IMG/VR virus record: IMGVR_UViG_3300023435_000072
Span: 1 to 30,775 of that record
DNA from: a virus
Reading direction: 5' to 3' (one strand)
Length of the DNA: 30,775 bases
The position numbers were made by a program, and so were the translations under genes. Shown one piece after another: positions 13,791 through 22,717 of this stretch; the stretch's first letter is position 1, and every line of letters starts with the position of its first letter. A model generated the notes under the pieces. That model ran no database searches, was not told the DNA's origin, and saw only the letters and a program-made list of their open reading frames with translations.

Positions 13791-15017
13791 ATGCCTATAG
13801 GAATCAATGACATTTCGGCACTTCGATTAACCGTGCTGAACAAGCTGATCACGAAGTATATGATGCCGCCGAACCTGATTCTCAAGGGAATGTTTAAGAC
13901 TGTGAACTACGAGTCGGACAACATTGAATGGGAATCCCAAATCGGCAGTAGGGGGTTAACCCCATTTGCGGCTGAGGACGCTGAAGCGCCCGCCGTGGCC
14001 ATCCCGGGAGTTGGGGAAAACTCAGCTCATGCGGCATTCTGGAAAGAGCGTACCTTTTTTGGTTCGTCCTTCCTGAACAATATCCGCGAGGCCGGTACGG
14101 ATCGCAGGTATCAAAAATCAGCCAGGACCCTCGGGAACCAGGTGCGAAACCTTGGGAACCGGAGCTACCGCAGAGAAGAGTGGATGCTGGCTCAGATGCT
14201 TTGTAACGACGGGTTTACCTATAAGGACAAGAACGGGGTTTACATTACCCTGGACTACGGTATTCCTGATGACAACAAAGTGACCCTTGCGACCGACTAC
14301 AAGTGGGATGCAGGGACCAAGCGCAACATCCTGGAAGACATCTTCGATGCCAAGCAGGTGGTTAGCGATGCTAACGCCGGTGTGTTGAACAACGCGATTT
14401 TCACCAGCGAAGTTCTGCAAATGCTGCTGTTCGACGATACCATCCAGACCCTCATGCAGAAATCTTCATACGGCCAAGGCGACTTGTTCGCTAATCCGAC
14501 AGGCGTGATTGGAAGCTTGCTGGGAATTGGCAATATGTACCAGTATGACGAAGCGTACCAGATCAGGGCGTATTTGACGTCTGCCCTGGCAGCCGGTGCT
14601 GGGCCGCACACCGTTTCGGTTGATTCAACCGTGGACTTTGAGGTGGGTGGAACCCTGACTGTTTTGGACGTGTCTGCAAAAACCACTGAAACCATAACCA
14701 TTTCCGCTGTGAACACCAATGCCGGTACTCTTACGGCAACAGGTACTTTGGCGTCTGCTTATAAGGCGACCGAGGATTACGTTTACATGACCAAAAAGTT
14801 TATCCCCACGGATAAGTTTACCATGTGGGCGGACAACGTGGATGGCGAACCCATTGCCGAGTTTATGAAGGCTCCGCATGAGCTGGATCGTAGATGGGGG
14901 CAGCAGATTGACCGCTGGGTGGTTAGAGACCCGGACGGTATCTTCCTGCGAGTTGAAGATAAGGGACTTCCCGTGCTTTATCATGAGGACGCTGTTTATC
15001 AACTGACAGTGAATTAG
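13791..15017 (+). CDS. Major capsid protein (lambda gpE family)
   Basis: A 408-aa HK97-fold coat protein of the gpE type. It is recognised by MFKTVNYESDNIEWE near the N-terminus, the block around residues 95-130 (FLNNIREAGTDRRYQ), and the C-terminal segment with the Trp-rich QIDRWVVRDPDGIFLRVEDKG. Compared with lambda gpE (341 aa) it carries an inserted domain at about 258-340 (HTVSVDSTVDFEVGGTLTV, then ITISAVNTNAGTLTATGT) that looks Ig-like and surface-exposed. A near-perfect ribosome site (AGAAAGGAGGTGA, 13772-13784) almost duplicates that of the decoration gene. Confidence 0.9.
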   Translation: MPIGINDISALRLTVLNKLITKYMMPPNLILKGMFKTVNYESDNIEWESQIGSRGLTPFAAEDAEAPAVAIPGVGENSAHAAFWKERTFFGSSFLNNIREAGTDRRYQKSARTLGNQVRNLGNRSYRREEWMLAQMLCNDGFTYKDKNGVYITLDYGIPDDNKVTLATDYKWDAGTKRNILEDIFDAKQVVSDANAGVLNNAIFTSEVLQMLLFDDTIQTLMQKSSYGQGDLFANPTGVIGSLLGIGNMYQYDEAYQIRAYLTSALAAGAGPHTVSVDSTVDFEVGGTLTVLDVSAKTTETITISAVNTNAGTLTATGTLASAYKATEDYVYMTKKFIPTDKFTMWADNVDGEPIAEFMKAPHELDRRWGQQIDRWVVRDPDGIFLRVEDKGLPVLYHEDAVYQLTVN

Positions 15018-15028
15018 GGGGTGATCTG

Positions 15029-15499
15029 ATGGAACAGAGACGTGGACCATACCCCAGCATCGGAGCAAGGAAGCAGTGGGCGGCGAATGAAGTATCGCCC
15101 ATGATGGCGGTTATTTCAGGGGAGTTTTCGGCCAGTTCGCCCGGTAGAGCTTTGGGCGCCTGCAATATTGCCGGCAAAATCTCCGATGTTTGGCTGTCTG
15201 TTGGAGCGAGCGGGAAGGACGATTCGGATACGCTGTCCGTTACCGCTGATGTTAAAATTAACGGTACTTCGTGCCTGGACACAGCGCCTGTGATTGCTCA
15301 TGTGAGCGGTGAGGCCAGCACGAATAAAACCACAAAGGATGATGCTGATACCGGCGTCACCCAATGCGCCATGGACGGTGACAATAACGATGTGTCCTAC
15401 GGCGATGTATTGACTTATGACATGACTTTGACGAGGACCGCTTCTCCCACAACTGAGATGTGTACCTTCGCTATTGCCGTGGTGTTTGAACCCGCATAA
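15029..15499 (+). CDS. Structural protein of unknown role, 156 aa
   Basis: A 156-aa beta-rich protein (VWLSVGASGKDDSDTLSVTADVKING, read from about residue 54) directly after the capsid gene, with ribosome site GGGGGTGAT. Thr/Ser/Asp-rich strands and a periodic hydrophobic pattern suggest a jelly-roll or virion surface protein, perhaps a head fibre or second decoration protein. It has three Cys in the second half and no known motif. It is adjacent to the HTH-containing gene at 15520. Confidence 0.65.
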   Translation: MEQRRGPYPSIGARKQWAANEVSPMMAVISGEFSASSPGRALGACNIAGKISDVWLSVGASGKDDSDTLSVTADVKINGTSCLDTAPVIAHVSGEASTNKTTKDDADTGVTQCAMDGDNNDVSYGDVLTYDMTLTRTASPTTEMCTFAIAVVFEPA

Positions 15500-15519
15500 C
15501 CAATAGGAGCAATCGGCAG

Positions 15520-15984
15520 ATGAAAGTCGAAATTTTAGTTACGTTAAAAGGTGCTAAAATCTGGAGGAAGGGGACGGTGTTTGACGATGCCGTTTCCCCG
15601 ATTCCAGATAACATCTTAAGAGAAGTGCGTGACGGGTCGACCGTTGTGCGTGTCCTGGCAGAGAGTCCCTTTGCTGTGACTGAAACAAAAATCGAACAGG
15701 ATGTGGAAGAGACCCCGTGGCTCGATGATACCAATATCGCGCCTACCGGGTTTGAAGAACCCAAAGTGGAGCTTTTAGACGTTCCATTGCCTGAAACAAC
15801 CTACCTACCCAAGCTGGAAGCAATAATCCAAAAAAGTCCGTCCATTTCAGCCGCAGCGAAGAGACTTGGAGTTTCGTATCAGGCCGTATCCAGGTGGCGC
15901 TCTGGCAAAAGCACTCCCAACGATGAATCCATAGCTTTGATCATTAAAGAATTTGAGAAGGTGAAAGAAGATGACCAGGACTGA
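15520..15984 (+). CDS. Phage protein with C-terminal helix-turn-helix
   Basis: A 154-aa two-part protein. The N-terminal half (about 1-85) resembles short phage head-region proteins (MKVEILVTLKGAKIWRKGTV). The C-terminal 108-140 is an XRE/YdaS-type helix-turn-helix (SISAAAKRLGVSYQAVSRWR, then GKSTPNDES). A DNA-binding motif inside the head operon is unusual; it may be a regulator with autocontrol or a fusion of a head-completion fragment with a DNA-binding domain. Its end overlaps the next gene by 14 bp. Confidence 0.75.
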   Translation: MKVEILVTLKGAKIWRKGTVFDDAVSPIPDNILREVRDGSTVVRVLAESPFAVTETKIEQDVEETPWLDDTNIAPTGFEEPKVELLDVPLPETTYLPKLEAIIQKSPSISAAAKRLGVSYQAVSRWRSGKSTPNDESIALIIKEFEKVKEDDQD

Positions 15985-16420
15985 GATGATCACGCAGCTC
16001 CAGGCTGAGGTGAAGGGCTTAACGTCCAGCCTTGCCGACGCTGATTACGGAAACGCCATTGACGCTGCCGAGCGCGATACCGGATGGGACCTTCCGCAAA
16101 CTGGCGAGTTTAAGCTGAAGTGGTTGCTGGATCGTTCTAAACGACATTTGTTTTTCTTTCTGATGTCTGAGTCGGCGGCTAAATTTCGGTTCAAGGCCAT
16201 TTATCTTAACCATCGTTTCGAACATTACATGCGGATTATAGATGTGATGGATAAGAACTTCGAGAAGGCTCAGGAAGAGAACGCTTTTGAGTTTGCTGGT
16301 GTCTCAGCCTATGAGCTGGCTGGTTCGAAGATTGATGCCGGGTTTAAGACGGAGCCCCAGACTGGCCGGGATATGACTTACAGTGATTACAATGAAACCA
16401 TAATTACTCCGGGTTCTTAA
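15971..16420 (+). CDS. Probable head-tail connector/adaptor protein
   Basis: A 149-aa helical protein. It is similar in size, helical content and position to head-tail adaptors (gp6-like): MTRTEMITQLQAEVKGLTS then a long helix with YMRIIDVMDKNFEKAQEE. It would sit on the portal and recruit the next ring. The start overlaps the preceding gene, and the next gene begins at the base after its stop. It is assigned by context and fold pattern rather than a clear motif. Confidence 0.6.
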   Translation: MTRTEMITQLQAEVKGLTSSLADADYGNAIDAAERDTGWDLPQTGEFKLKWLLDRSKRHLFFFLMSESAAKFRFKAIYLNHRFEHYMRIIDVMDKNFEKAQEENAFEFAGVSAYELAGSKIDAGFKTEPQTGRDMTYSDYNETIITPGS

Positions 16421-17041
16421 ATGAGCGTTGGCAATGACATAAAAGGTGCCATTGAAGATGTTGGCGCTACGTTCACAATCCTCCAAGACGCTGGGAATAT
16501 TTCAGGAGAATACGGGATTCTTGAATTCTCAACGCAAGTAACCAAGCCCCTAACTATCGAAGCATTTCGCAAGCTTATGGCATCTTATGATACTCAGATG
16601 TCAACGGGCGATGTTATTGAGTTCGATGTCACCGATACCCGTTTCCTCGTAACGAATATGTTACCTGAGTTGTTCGAGAACGCTTCTGTTTATTACGATA
16701 CGGTTCTCTATAAATGCAACATTGCAAGTGGCGAATTGTCAAGGCCCAGCGGCGAATCCTGGGATAACAATTCATACCACAAAGAAACTGAGTGGGAAGT
16801 CATCAAGAGTGACTGTGACGCCATGCACGTGGCGGCGCTTTACGGGAATGACATGGCAACAGATGAAGAACTGGCGCTGATAGGGTTAAACAAGAACGAG
16901 GTTCTTATATCCCAATCAATAGGTGCCCAAGTCCTGGATAGATGGACACCGTATGCAGGCGAGTATTACATGGTCACGACCATTGACCCAAGGCGTTACC
17001 CGAACGTGGACGTGCTCATAGTCGAAGAAGACAGAAGATAA
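16421..17041 (+). CDS. Probable head closure/neck protein
   Basis: A 206-aa mixed-fold protein directly abutting the preceding stop. The middle (TGDVIEFDVTDTRFLVTNM) is beta-rich as in head-closure (stopper) proteins, and the C-terminus has YYMVTTIDPRRYPNVDVLIVEED. It ends the head-neck block and is immediately followed by the sugar cassette. Assigned by order and length; an alternative is a minor neck component. Confidence 0.55.
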   Translation: MSVGNDIKGAIEDVGATFTILQDAGNISGEYGILEFSTQVTKPLTIEAFRKLMASYDTQMSTGDVIEFDVTDTRFLVTNMLPELFENASVYYDTVLYKCNIASGELSRPSGESWDNNSYHKETEWEVIKSDCDAMHVAALYGNDMATDEELALIGLNKNEVLISQSIGAQVLDRWTPYAGEYYMVTTIDPRRYPNVDVLIVEEDRR

Positions 17042-17047
17042 CAACAA

Positions 17048-17060
17048 TCCTCCTGGAGGA
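17048..17060. promoter_or_regulatory. Palindromic ribosome site of the first sugar-cassette gene
   Basis: TCCTCC-T-GGAGGA forms a perfect inverted repeat whose right half is the Shine-Dalgarno sequence for the ATG at 17065. An mRNA hairpin here could hide the ribosome site; the loop is tight, so only part would pair. Confidence 0.4.
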
Positions 17061-17064
17061 AGAA

Positions 17065-19071
17065 ATGAAAAAACGAGTTCTCTTCGTGGGTGAAAACCCT
17101 CTCGGAACAACTGGAAATGCCAACATGCTGGCCGCGATTTTGTCGGACCTTGACCACGACAAATATCAGGCTGCCTGCTTTGTTGTGAACGAAACCAACC
17201 CCTCTGCGGTTCTGTTTGACCCGCTGCCCTACACTCTTGTGAACGGTACGACCTCCAATGATTACTGGGGAACTAATCGCCTTATCTCCCTTATTCAAGA
17301 AACGCAATTCGATTACCTGTGCATGGTCGGCATAGACTTCTGGCGATACCTATCGGCTTGGAACGCCATCCGGTCTTTACGGGACGCGAAGAAGTTCAAG
17401 TGGATTGCGATATTCCCTTACGATACCTGGGACCTCCAGAAAAGCTGGGTAGGACCTCTGAATGATCTTGACTTCCCGTGCGTTTATTCCCAGTACGGCT
17501 ACGATCAGCTGAAACCTCACGTGCCTAAAATCCAGTATTATCGGCCTAGATTAAACGGTTGGGAAACATTTGTCCCGTCCGATAAATTCACTGCAAGGAT
17601 GGAAGTATTCCCGAACATCCCGATAGGTAAAACGATATTCGGGTTTGTCGGAAAGAACCAGATTCGGAAATCCCCCGAGCGTCTTGTGAAGGCGTTTCTT
17701 GAAGCGAAGAAAACCAACCCTGAGATGGTCCTTTATCTCCATACTGACATGAACGGATACCATAACCTGAAGCAGATTGCTCAAGCCAACGGCGCTGTCA
17801 ATGGAGACCTGGTGGCCAAGCAACCAGACGTTTCTTACGACCGATCGAAAATGCCGGGTATTTACAATGCCATTGACTGCCTGGTGAATTGCAGTATGCA
17901 AGAGGGTTTATCATGGACACCTCTTGAGGCCATGCTTTGCGGAACGCCTGTGGTTGCATCTGATACCACGGCTCAGTCGGAACTGGTAAAAGATGCCGGG
18001 TTCATGGTTTTGTGCAAGGACCTTTCGTATATACCGATGGGTGGCATGGAAGGCCGGAACGATTCTGTGGAATCCAAGGCTTGCCGAGTGGAAGATATCC
18101 GAGACGCTATTTTGTCGGTTGCTGATTCGGATCGAAAAGACATGATTCAGAACGGGCTGGACGTTTCTAAAAACTGGGTGGCTGATGTGAGCAACATCAA
18201 CGACCTCCTGAACGAAGCTGGCAAGAAACGAAAATCTGAGAAGAAGATTGAAGCGGTGCTGTTCGCCCAGCATTCTTCTGCCGGGGATGTCCTCATGACG
18301 ACCCAGTGCTTTAAGGGAATCAAGGAACGGCATCCGGATATGCCCTTGGTTTATATGACCCAGAAGGTCTTTGCAGGGGTGGTCTTTGGGAACCCGTATC
18401 TTGACGAAATTATCGAGTGGGATGAACGGCACCTGAAGCGATATGAGGTCGTCTACAACCCCCATGGTGAACATATCATCAACGGCGGGTTTAACAATTT
18501 AGATGTGACTTTACACAGCATGTATCCGTATTTCACGAAGGTTGAATCGGACGATATCTTTATTGCCCCCGTTTGCCCCCAATGGTGGGAAACCCACTGG
18601 GGTTCTTACACCGATTACATCGTGGTGCATACAACGGGTGGAAGCAAAGAGTATCGATCTTACCCGCATATGGATCAAGTCATTAAAAGCCTGGGTGATA
18701 AGAAATTTATTCAGTTGGGAGGCCCGAGTGATTTGCGATGTGAGGGTGCGGTCGATCTTCGTGGAAAGACCACTTGGCAAGAATCAGCTTGGATCATGCA
18801 GCACGCAAAAGCGGCTGTTGTCGTGGACAGCTTCTTGTCTCACCTGGCCGGTGCTGTTGGAACGGATGCCGTGGTCGTTTATGGTCCGGCGCCGCCGAGG
18901 GTGGTCCAACCCAAAGTCCAAGGATGTAAAATCATTAACCTGAAGCCGGACATGCTGAAGGTGTGCAAAAGCATGACCCATTGCTGGGGGCGTAACGAGC
19001 AGTGTAATTCCCCGTGCATCAATACCATTTCACCGCTTATCGTTAAAAAGGCTTTGGAGAAATTAATATGA
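17065..19071 (+). CDS. Two-domain glycosyltransferase: GT4 plus GT9 (heptosyltransferase-like)
   Basis: A 668-aa fusion. The N-terminal GT-B domain (about 3-385) ends with an EGLSWTPLEAM block carrying the retaining-GT4 E-x7-E (E280, E288), followed by GTPVVASDTTAQSEL. From about 395 a GT9/heptosyltransferase-like domain begins (SAGDVLMTTQCF, D408), with the NPYLDEIIEWD, RGKTTWQESAWI and HLAGAVGTDAVVVYGP segments typical of ADP-heptose transferases. It could add two successive sugars. It opens a run of sugar genes inserted between neck and tail genes. The overlap of 19068-19071 couples it to the GT2 gene. Confidence 0.88.
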   Translation: MKKRVLFVGENPLGTTGNANMLAAILSDLDHDKYQAACFVVNETNPSAVLFDPLPYTLVNGTTSNDYWGTNRLISLIQETQFDYLCMVGIDFWRYLSAWNAIRSLRDAKKFKWIAIFPYDTWDLQKSWVGPLNDLDFPCVYSQYGYDQLKPHVPKIQYYRPRLNGWETFVPSDKFTARMEVFPNIPIGKTIFGFVGKNQIRKSPERLVKAFLEAKKTNPEMVLYLHTDMNGYHNLKQIAQANGAVNGDLVAKQPDVSYDRSKMPGIYNAIDCLVNCSMQEGLSWTPLEAMLCGTPVVASDTTAQSELVKDAGFMVLCKDLSYIPMGGMEGRNDSVESKACRVEDIRDAILSVADSDRKDMIQNGLDVSKNWVADVSNINDLLNEAGKKRKSEKKIEAVLFAQHSSAGDVLMTTQCFKGIKERHPDMPLVYMTQKVFAGVVFGNPYLDEIIEWDERHLKRYEVVYNPHGEHIINGGFNNLDVTLHSMYPYFTKVESDDIFIAPVCPQWWETHWGSYTDYIVVHTTGGSKEYRSYPHMDQVIKSLGDKKFIQLGGPSDLRCEGAVDLRGKTTWQESAWIMQHAKAAVVVDSFLSHLAGAVGTDAVVVYGPAPPRVVQPKVQGCKIINLKPDMLKVCKSMTHCWGRNEQCNSPCINTISPLIVKKALEKLI

Positions 19072-19781
19072 TCATCCTAATGCAATCGTTAAACGAAGAG
19101 AAGATGGTGGACCCGGTGATTAGCGACTTCCACGATCTTGACTGGGTGTCCAGGGTGATTGTTATCGACGGCGGCAGCCAGGACTTCACCGTTCATAAGC
19201 TGAACCAATGGCCGAAATGCGAAGTGTACCAGCATTTTTATGACCGTGGGTATCATGCGGCTCAGAGTATGCAGCGGAACATTTCTTTGACATACATTCC
19301 AACGGGTGAAGTTTGCTTCATCCTGGATTTTGATGAAAAGATGTCCGATGAGCTTAAAGACTTCCTTGAAAGCGTAGATAAGGATGGCATGCCCATGGAC
19401 GCCGACGTAGTTTGCGTGTCTCGGATATCGCATGAATCCATGCGCCATGACGATTCCCCCTTTGCGCTTCTGGATGAGCAAGGGTTCCCGGTGCCGTCAC
19501 ACACTATAGGGGAGTACCCCGATTGGCAGGCACGTTTAATCCGGAGAGACCCGAAGATGTTTTTCATCAATTCTCCACATCACGTCTTGATCGGTCCGGA
19601 AAAACAAATTACCCGGGAGCGGACGGACATCATTCACTACCACGGTAAGGCAGACGCTAGGGACCGAGAAAATATTGAAATCCTTTGGGCCACCACGCAG
19701 GCAAGGCGCAAGACGCTCGGCTTAGAGCCGGATGTTTTTGAGGCCAGGCTGGCACCTGAATTCGCGATGTACGGGGCTTGA
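19068..19781 (+). CDS. Glycosyltransferase family 2-like
   Basis: A 237-aa GT-A protein. The N-terminal QSLNEEKMVDP and VIVIDGGSQDFT (about 34-45) form the nucleotide-sugar site of family 2. FILDFDEKMSDEL (near residue 83-95) supplies the acidic metal-binding site, and a conserved RLIRRD follows with PHHVLIGP. It probably transfers a hexose. It is coupled by overlap to the fused transferase and followed after 1 bp by the aminotransferase gene. Confidence 0.8.
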   Translation: MIILMQSLNEEKMVDPVISDFHDLDWVSRVIVIDGGSQDFTVHKLNQWPKCEVYQHFYDRGYHAAQSMQRNISLTYIPTGEVCFILDFDEKMSDELKDFLESVDKDGMPMDADVVCVSRISHESMRHDDSPFALLDEQGFPVPSHTIGEYPDWQARLIRRDPKMFFINSPHHVLIGPEKQITRERTDIIHYHGKADARDRENIEILWATTQARRKTLGLEPDVFEARLAPEFAMYGA

Positions 19782-19782
19782 G

Positions 19783-20934
19783 ATGATTAGTCTATTTAAG
19801 CCATATATGGGAAATGAGGAGCTGGAGAGCTTGAGGAGCATCTTTGAATCTGGATGGATTGGCTTGGGTCCAAAGACGGAACAATTCGAAAAGCAATTCT
19901 CTGAATACATTGGGTGCCGTTATACGGTTGGACTCAATTCTGCAACTGCGGCTTTGGACTTGTCGTTAAAGCTATTGGGAATTAATCACGGGGACGAGGT
20001 GATTGTCCCCACAATGACGTTTGTTTCGACCGCTCACGTAGTGAAATATAATCTAGCAGAACCCATATTCGCGGATGTGGACGATAATTTATTAATTGAC
20101 CTGGAGGATGTTGCTCGAAAGATTACCAAAAGAACAAAGGCGATCATCCCTGTCCACTATTCTGGACGGCCTGTAGACATGGATCGGCTGAAAGAAATCG
20201 CCGGGGATATACCTATCATAGAAGATTCCGCCCATGCCGCTGGAGCTGTCTATAAAGGGGCCAGATGCGGGAGTCTCGGGACAATGGGGGCTTTCAGCTT
20301 CCATGCTGTAAAGAATTTGGCCATGGGGGATGGAGGGGCCATCACCACGGACGATGAAGAGATGTACGAGAGGGCCAAAAAGCTCAGGTGGTTAGGGATT
20401 GATAAATCCACATGGAACAGGAGCGATCAAAACAAGAGTTATTGGTGGGAATATTCAGTGGGCGAGATAGGATTAAAATGTCACATGAACGATATCGCGG
20501 CCTCTATCGGCCTGGTTCAGCTATCGAAGCTTGAAATGATGAATGCTCGAAGAAAAGAAATAGCCGAAAGATATACCAAGGGGCTGTTGGATGTTGAAAC
20601 CCCAATGATGGATACGGACGATTCTAAGTCCTCCTGGCATATCTATTGTATCAGGTGTCAAAGAAGAAACGATTTGAGCGTTTACCTGAAGGACCGAGGG
20701 ATTATGACCGGAGTCCATTATAAACCGATTCATTTATATGAATGTTACGGGAATATCCCAACCATTCCAAATGCCGAGAAATACTTTGAGGAAATCCTAT
20801 CGTTGCCGATGCATCCGGGGTTGACAGATGCTGAGGTGGATACAGTGATCGGAGCTATTAATTCATTTAGCAGGAGAAATCATAATGGTAAAGGCACGAG
20901 CGAAGAAACGTACTACCAAGGTGGAAGGCACTAA
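19783..20934 (+). CDS. DegT/DnrJ/EryC1-type PLP sugar aminotransferase
   Basis: A 383-aa protein. The TVGLNSATAALDLSLKLLGI opening, HGDEVIVPTMTFVSTAHVV, EDSAHAAGAVYKG and SFHAVKNLAMGDGGAI (K177 is the predicted PLP lysine) are diagnostic of sugar aminotransferases that install an amino group on a nucleotide-linked keto sugar (PseC/WecE type). Start is the ATG at 19783, just after the previous stop; an upstream in-frame ATG (19732) lies inside the GT2 gene. The end overlaps the next gene by 50 bp. Together with the GNAT gene it can make an N-acylated amino sugar. Confidence 0.93.
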   Translation: MISLFKPYMGNEELESLRSIFESGWIGLGPKTEQFEKQFSEYIGCRYTVGLNSATAALDLSLKLLGINHGDEVIVPTMTFVSTAHVVKYNLAEPIFADVDDNLLIDLEDVARKITKRTKAIIPVHYSGRPVDMDRLKEIAGDIPIIEDSAHAAGAVYKGARCGSLGTMGAFSFHAVKNLAMGDGGAITTDDEEMYERAKKLRWLGIDKSTWNRSDQNKSYWWEYSVGEIGLKCHMNDIAASIGLVQLSKLEMMNARRKEIAERYTKGLLDVETPMMDTDDSKSSWHIYCIRCQRRNDLSVYLKDRGIMTGVHYKPIHLYECYGNIPTIPNAEKYFEEILSLPMHPGLTDAEVDTVIGAINSFSRRNHNGKGTSEETYYQGGRH

Positions 20935-21847
20935 GAAGCGCACGCCTAAGAAGGCAGTGGCCCCGAAGGTAAACCCAAAAATACATTACAGGAACTTACA
21001 CGGTACTACAAATACCCCATGGCAAAACGCATTCCGTAGATATGGAGAATTGTCATTAGGGGATATAAGCGCTGGTGGGTTCCCGGATAAGATTGATCAT
21101 CTTCACTTAGGAGGAAGCTGCAAAGGGGCTTCTTCTATCAGGGACAACCCTATAACCGTGGCTGAGGTTAAAGCTGTTCAGGCGAAAACAGACTGTTCGG
21201 TTAGTGTTTTTTTTGGAGACGCATACCCGGAGAGATTTCAATTTCATCATGATTTGTTGGACGCTGGCATTCCTAAACTAAAGATTTACTCGGCTGCCTT
21301 ATATGGAACTCCTATGTGGAGATCAGAAGTTAATTGGGTGCTGCACCCCACAGACGAAGACATCTTTAAATTAGTTGAACATAAAAAGAACGATACTGTC
21401 TTATTTGTTGGTGCATTAACGCCATATAGAAAAGGCGTGATTGCTGCCCTGGGGCAGGCCGGGATAAAAGTTGACGTTGTTGGGAGCGGTGGGAATATCC
21501 CTGTAAAGTTTGGTAAAGAGCTTGTGGAGCTGTCAAAGGATTATACCTTAAGCATCGGCATGTTCTACAACGAAAAGCTTCCGCGAACCAGGTATTCTTC
21601 TACGAGACTGCCGAACACTCTTGCGACGGGGCTTATCTACATAGAGTCAGATTTTGATTTGTCCGGCGTGTTTAAATCCGATGAGATTATCCAGTGGCGT
21701 GACATCGATGATTTGGTTGCTAAGATCAAATACTATCAAAAACATATCATGGAAGGTCATGAGATTATCATGAAGGGGCGGGAGAAGGTTCTTGAGAACT
21801 GGACGTTCAATAAACTGGCTGAGAAGTTCATAAATGATAACGCTTAG
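20885..21847 (+). CDS. Glycosyltransferase, CgeB/GT1-like, with basic N-terminal tail
   Basis: A 320-aa protein with ribosome site CAGGAGA. Residues 1-30 are Lys/Arg-rich. The GT-B-like body ends with RLPNTLATGLIYIESDFDL and a final helix, matching CgeB-like (spore-coat-type) transferases. It is related in style to the gene at 22714. The basic tail is unusual for the family and could anchor the enzyme to nucleic acid or the virion. It overlaps both neighbours. Confidence 0.72.
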   Translation: MVKARAKKRTTKVEGTKKRTPKKAVAPKVNPKIHYRNLHGTTNTPWQNAFRRYGELSLGDISAGGFPDKIDHLHLGGSCKGASSIRDNPITVAEVKAVQAKTDCSVSVFFGDAYPERFQFHHDLLDAGIPKLKIYSAALYGTPMWRSEVNWVLHPTDEDIFKLVEHKKNDTVLFVGALTPYRKGVIAALGQAGIKVDVVGSGGNIPVKFGKELVELSKDYTLSIGMFYNEKLPRTRYSSTRLPNTLATGLIYIESDFDLSGVFKSDEIIQWRDIDDLVAKIKYYQKHIMEGHEIIMKGREKVLENWTFNKLAEKFINDNA

Positions 21848-22289
21848 AGACATTGAAGAGTCTGATTTGGAAAGAGTACGCCTATGGCGGATGTCACCCG
21901 AAGTGACGAAATACCTCCTTACAGACCCGGTCATCACGGAAGAAAGCCAAAAGCAATGGTATCAAGGCATGAGCAAAAGAGGTGATATCTACTGGATTGT
22001 TAATTTTAAAGGCGTAGATATCGGATATGCCTCTTTGAACGGAATCGATACTCAAAGCCTAAGTGCTGACCCCGGGGTGTATATTGGTGAAGCGGAATAC
22101 CGAGGGATTGGCCTGGGTGGAATGATACTGAAGAAAGTTGAGGAGCATGCTTTCGAACGTCTAAGTTTGCATAAACTATACGGCTATATCATATCTGAAA
22201 ATAGCAAAGCGATGAAGATGTATCGCAGAAATGGTTGGGTGCGTGAGTCTGTTTCGGAAGGGGTAATGTGTTTTTCAAAGGGCGGATAG
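21834..22289 (+). CDS. GNAT N-acetyltransferase (RimJ/PseH-like)
   Basis: A 151-aa protein. The MITLRDIEESDLERVRLWR start, the acetyl-CoA-binding loop EYRGIGLGGMILKKVEEHAF (about 90-110) and the final SENSKAMKMYRRNGWV are classical GNAT features. Next to a sugar aminotransferase it most likely acetylates an amino sugar as PseH does. It overlaps the preceding gene by 14 bp and the next by 22 bp. Confidence 0.88.
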   Translation: MITLRDIEESDLERVRLWRMSPEVTKYLLTDPVITEESQKQWYQGMSKRGDIYWIVNFKGVDIGYASLNGIDTQSLSADPGVYIGEAEYRGIGLGGMILKKVEEHAFERLSLHKLYGYIISENSKAMKMYRRNGWVRESVSEGVMCFSKGG

Positions 22290-22717
22290 CCGACTTGAAT
22301 CTGACGGAACCTATCCTCGCAAAAGGGTATAAGTCCATGTCTTTTGATGAGCCGGAGGTGCCTAACGCATTGGTTAAACAATGGGAATCGTTAACCGGGG
22401 TCAAATGGAATGTCCCAGGGAATGCACATATATTCTTCATTACGAAAAGACGAAAAGTTGTTTCTACTGTTTTCTTTATAGTTGATGACAAAATCAGTAC
22501 AGGGATATTTCATACAGGGATATGCAACCCAAAGCACAGAAAAAAAGGTTTTTATAAATATTCAATCTTAAAAGGCATCCCGATGATGGAAGAGAGAGGG
22601 ATACGGTTTTTGGAAGAGCACACAACTAAATCCTTCTTATGGCCATTTTGGGATTCTCTGGGGCTGAAGAGGGTTAGGAAAATCTCTTATTTAGCACACG
22701 CCGGTAGAGCATCATGA
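22268..22717 (+). CDS. GNAT-like small protein, putative second acyltransferase
   Basis: A 149-aa protein. GICNPKHRKKGFYKYSILKG (about 84-103) resembles the acetyl-CoA loop of GNAT enzymes, and the end FWDSLGLKRVRKISY resembles their final strand. Start is GTG at 22268; an ATG at 22334 (residue 23) with AAAAGGG upstream is an alternative. The full motif set is not clear, so it may be a degenerate relative. It overlaps the neighbours at both ends and is AT-richer than the head genes. Confidence 0.6.
   Translation: MFFKGRIADLNLTEPILAKGYKSMSFDEPEVPNALVKQWESLTGVKWNVPGNAHIFFITKRRKVVSTVFFIVDDKISTGIFHTGICNPKHRKKGFYKYSILKGIPMMEERGIRFLEEHTTKSFLWPFWDSLGLKRVRKISYLAHAGRAS

Noticed and set aside
15029-15499. 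Diversity-generating retroelement target
   Set aside because: No reverse transcriptase, template repeat or C-type lectin fold was seen in the window.
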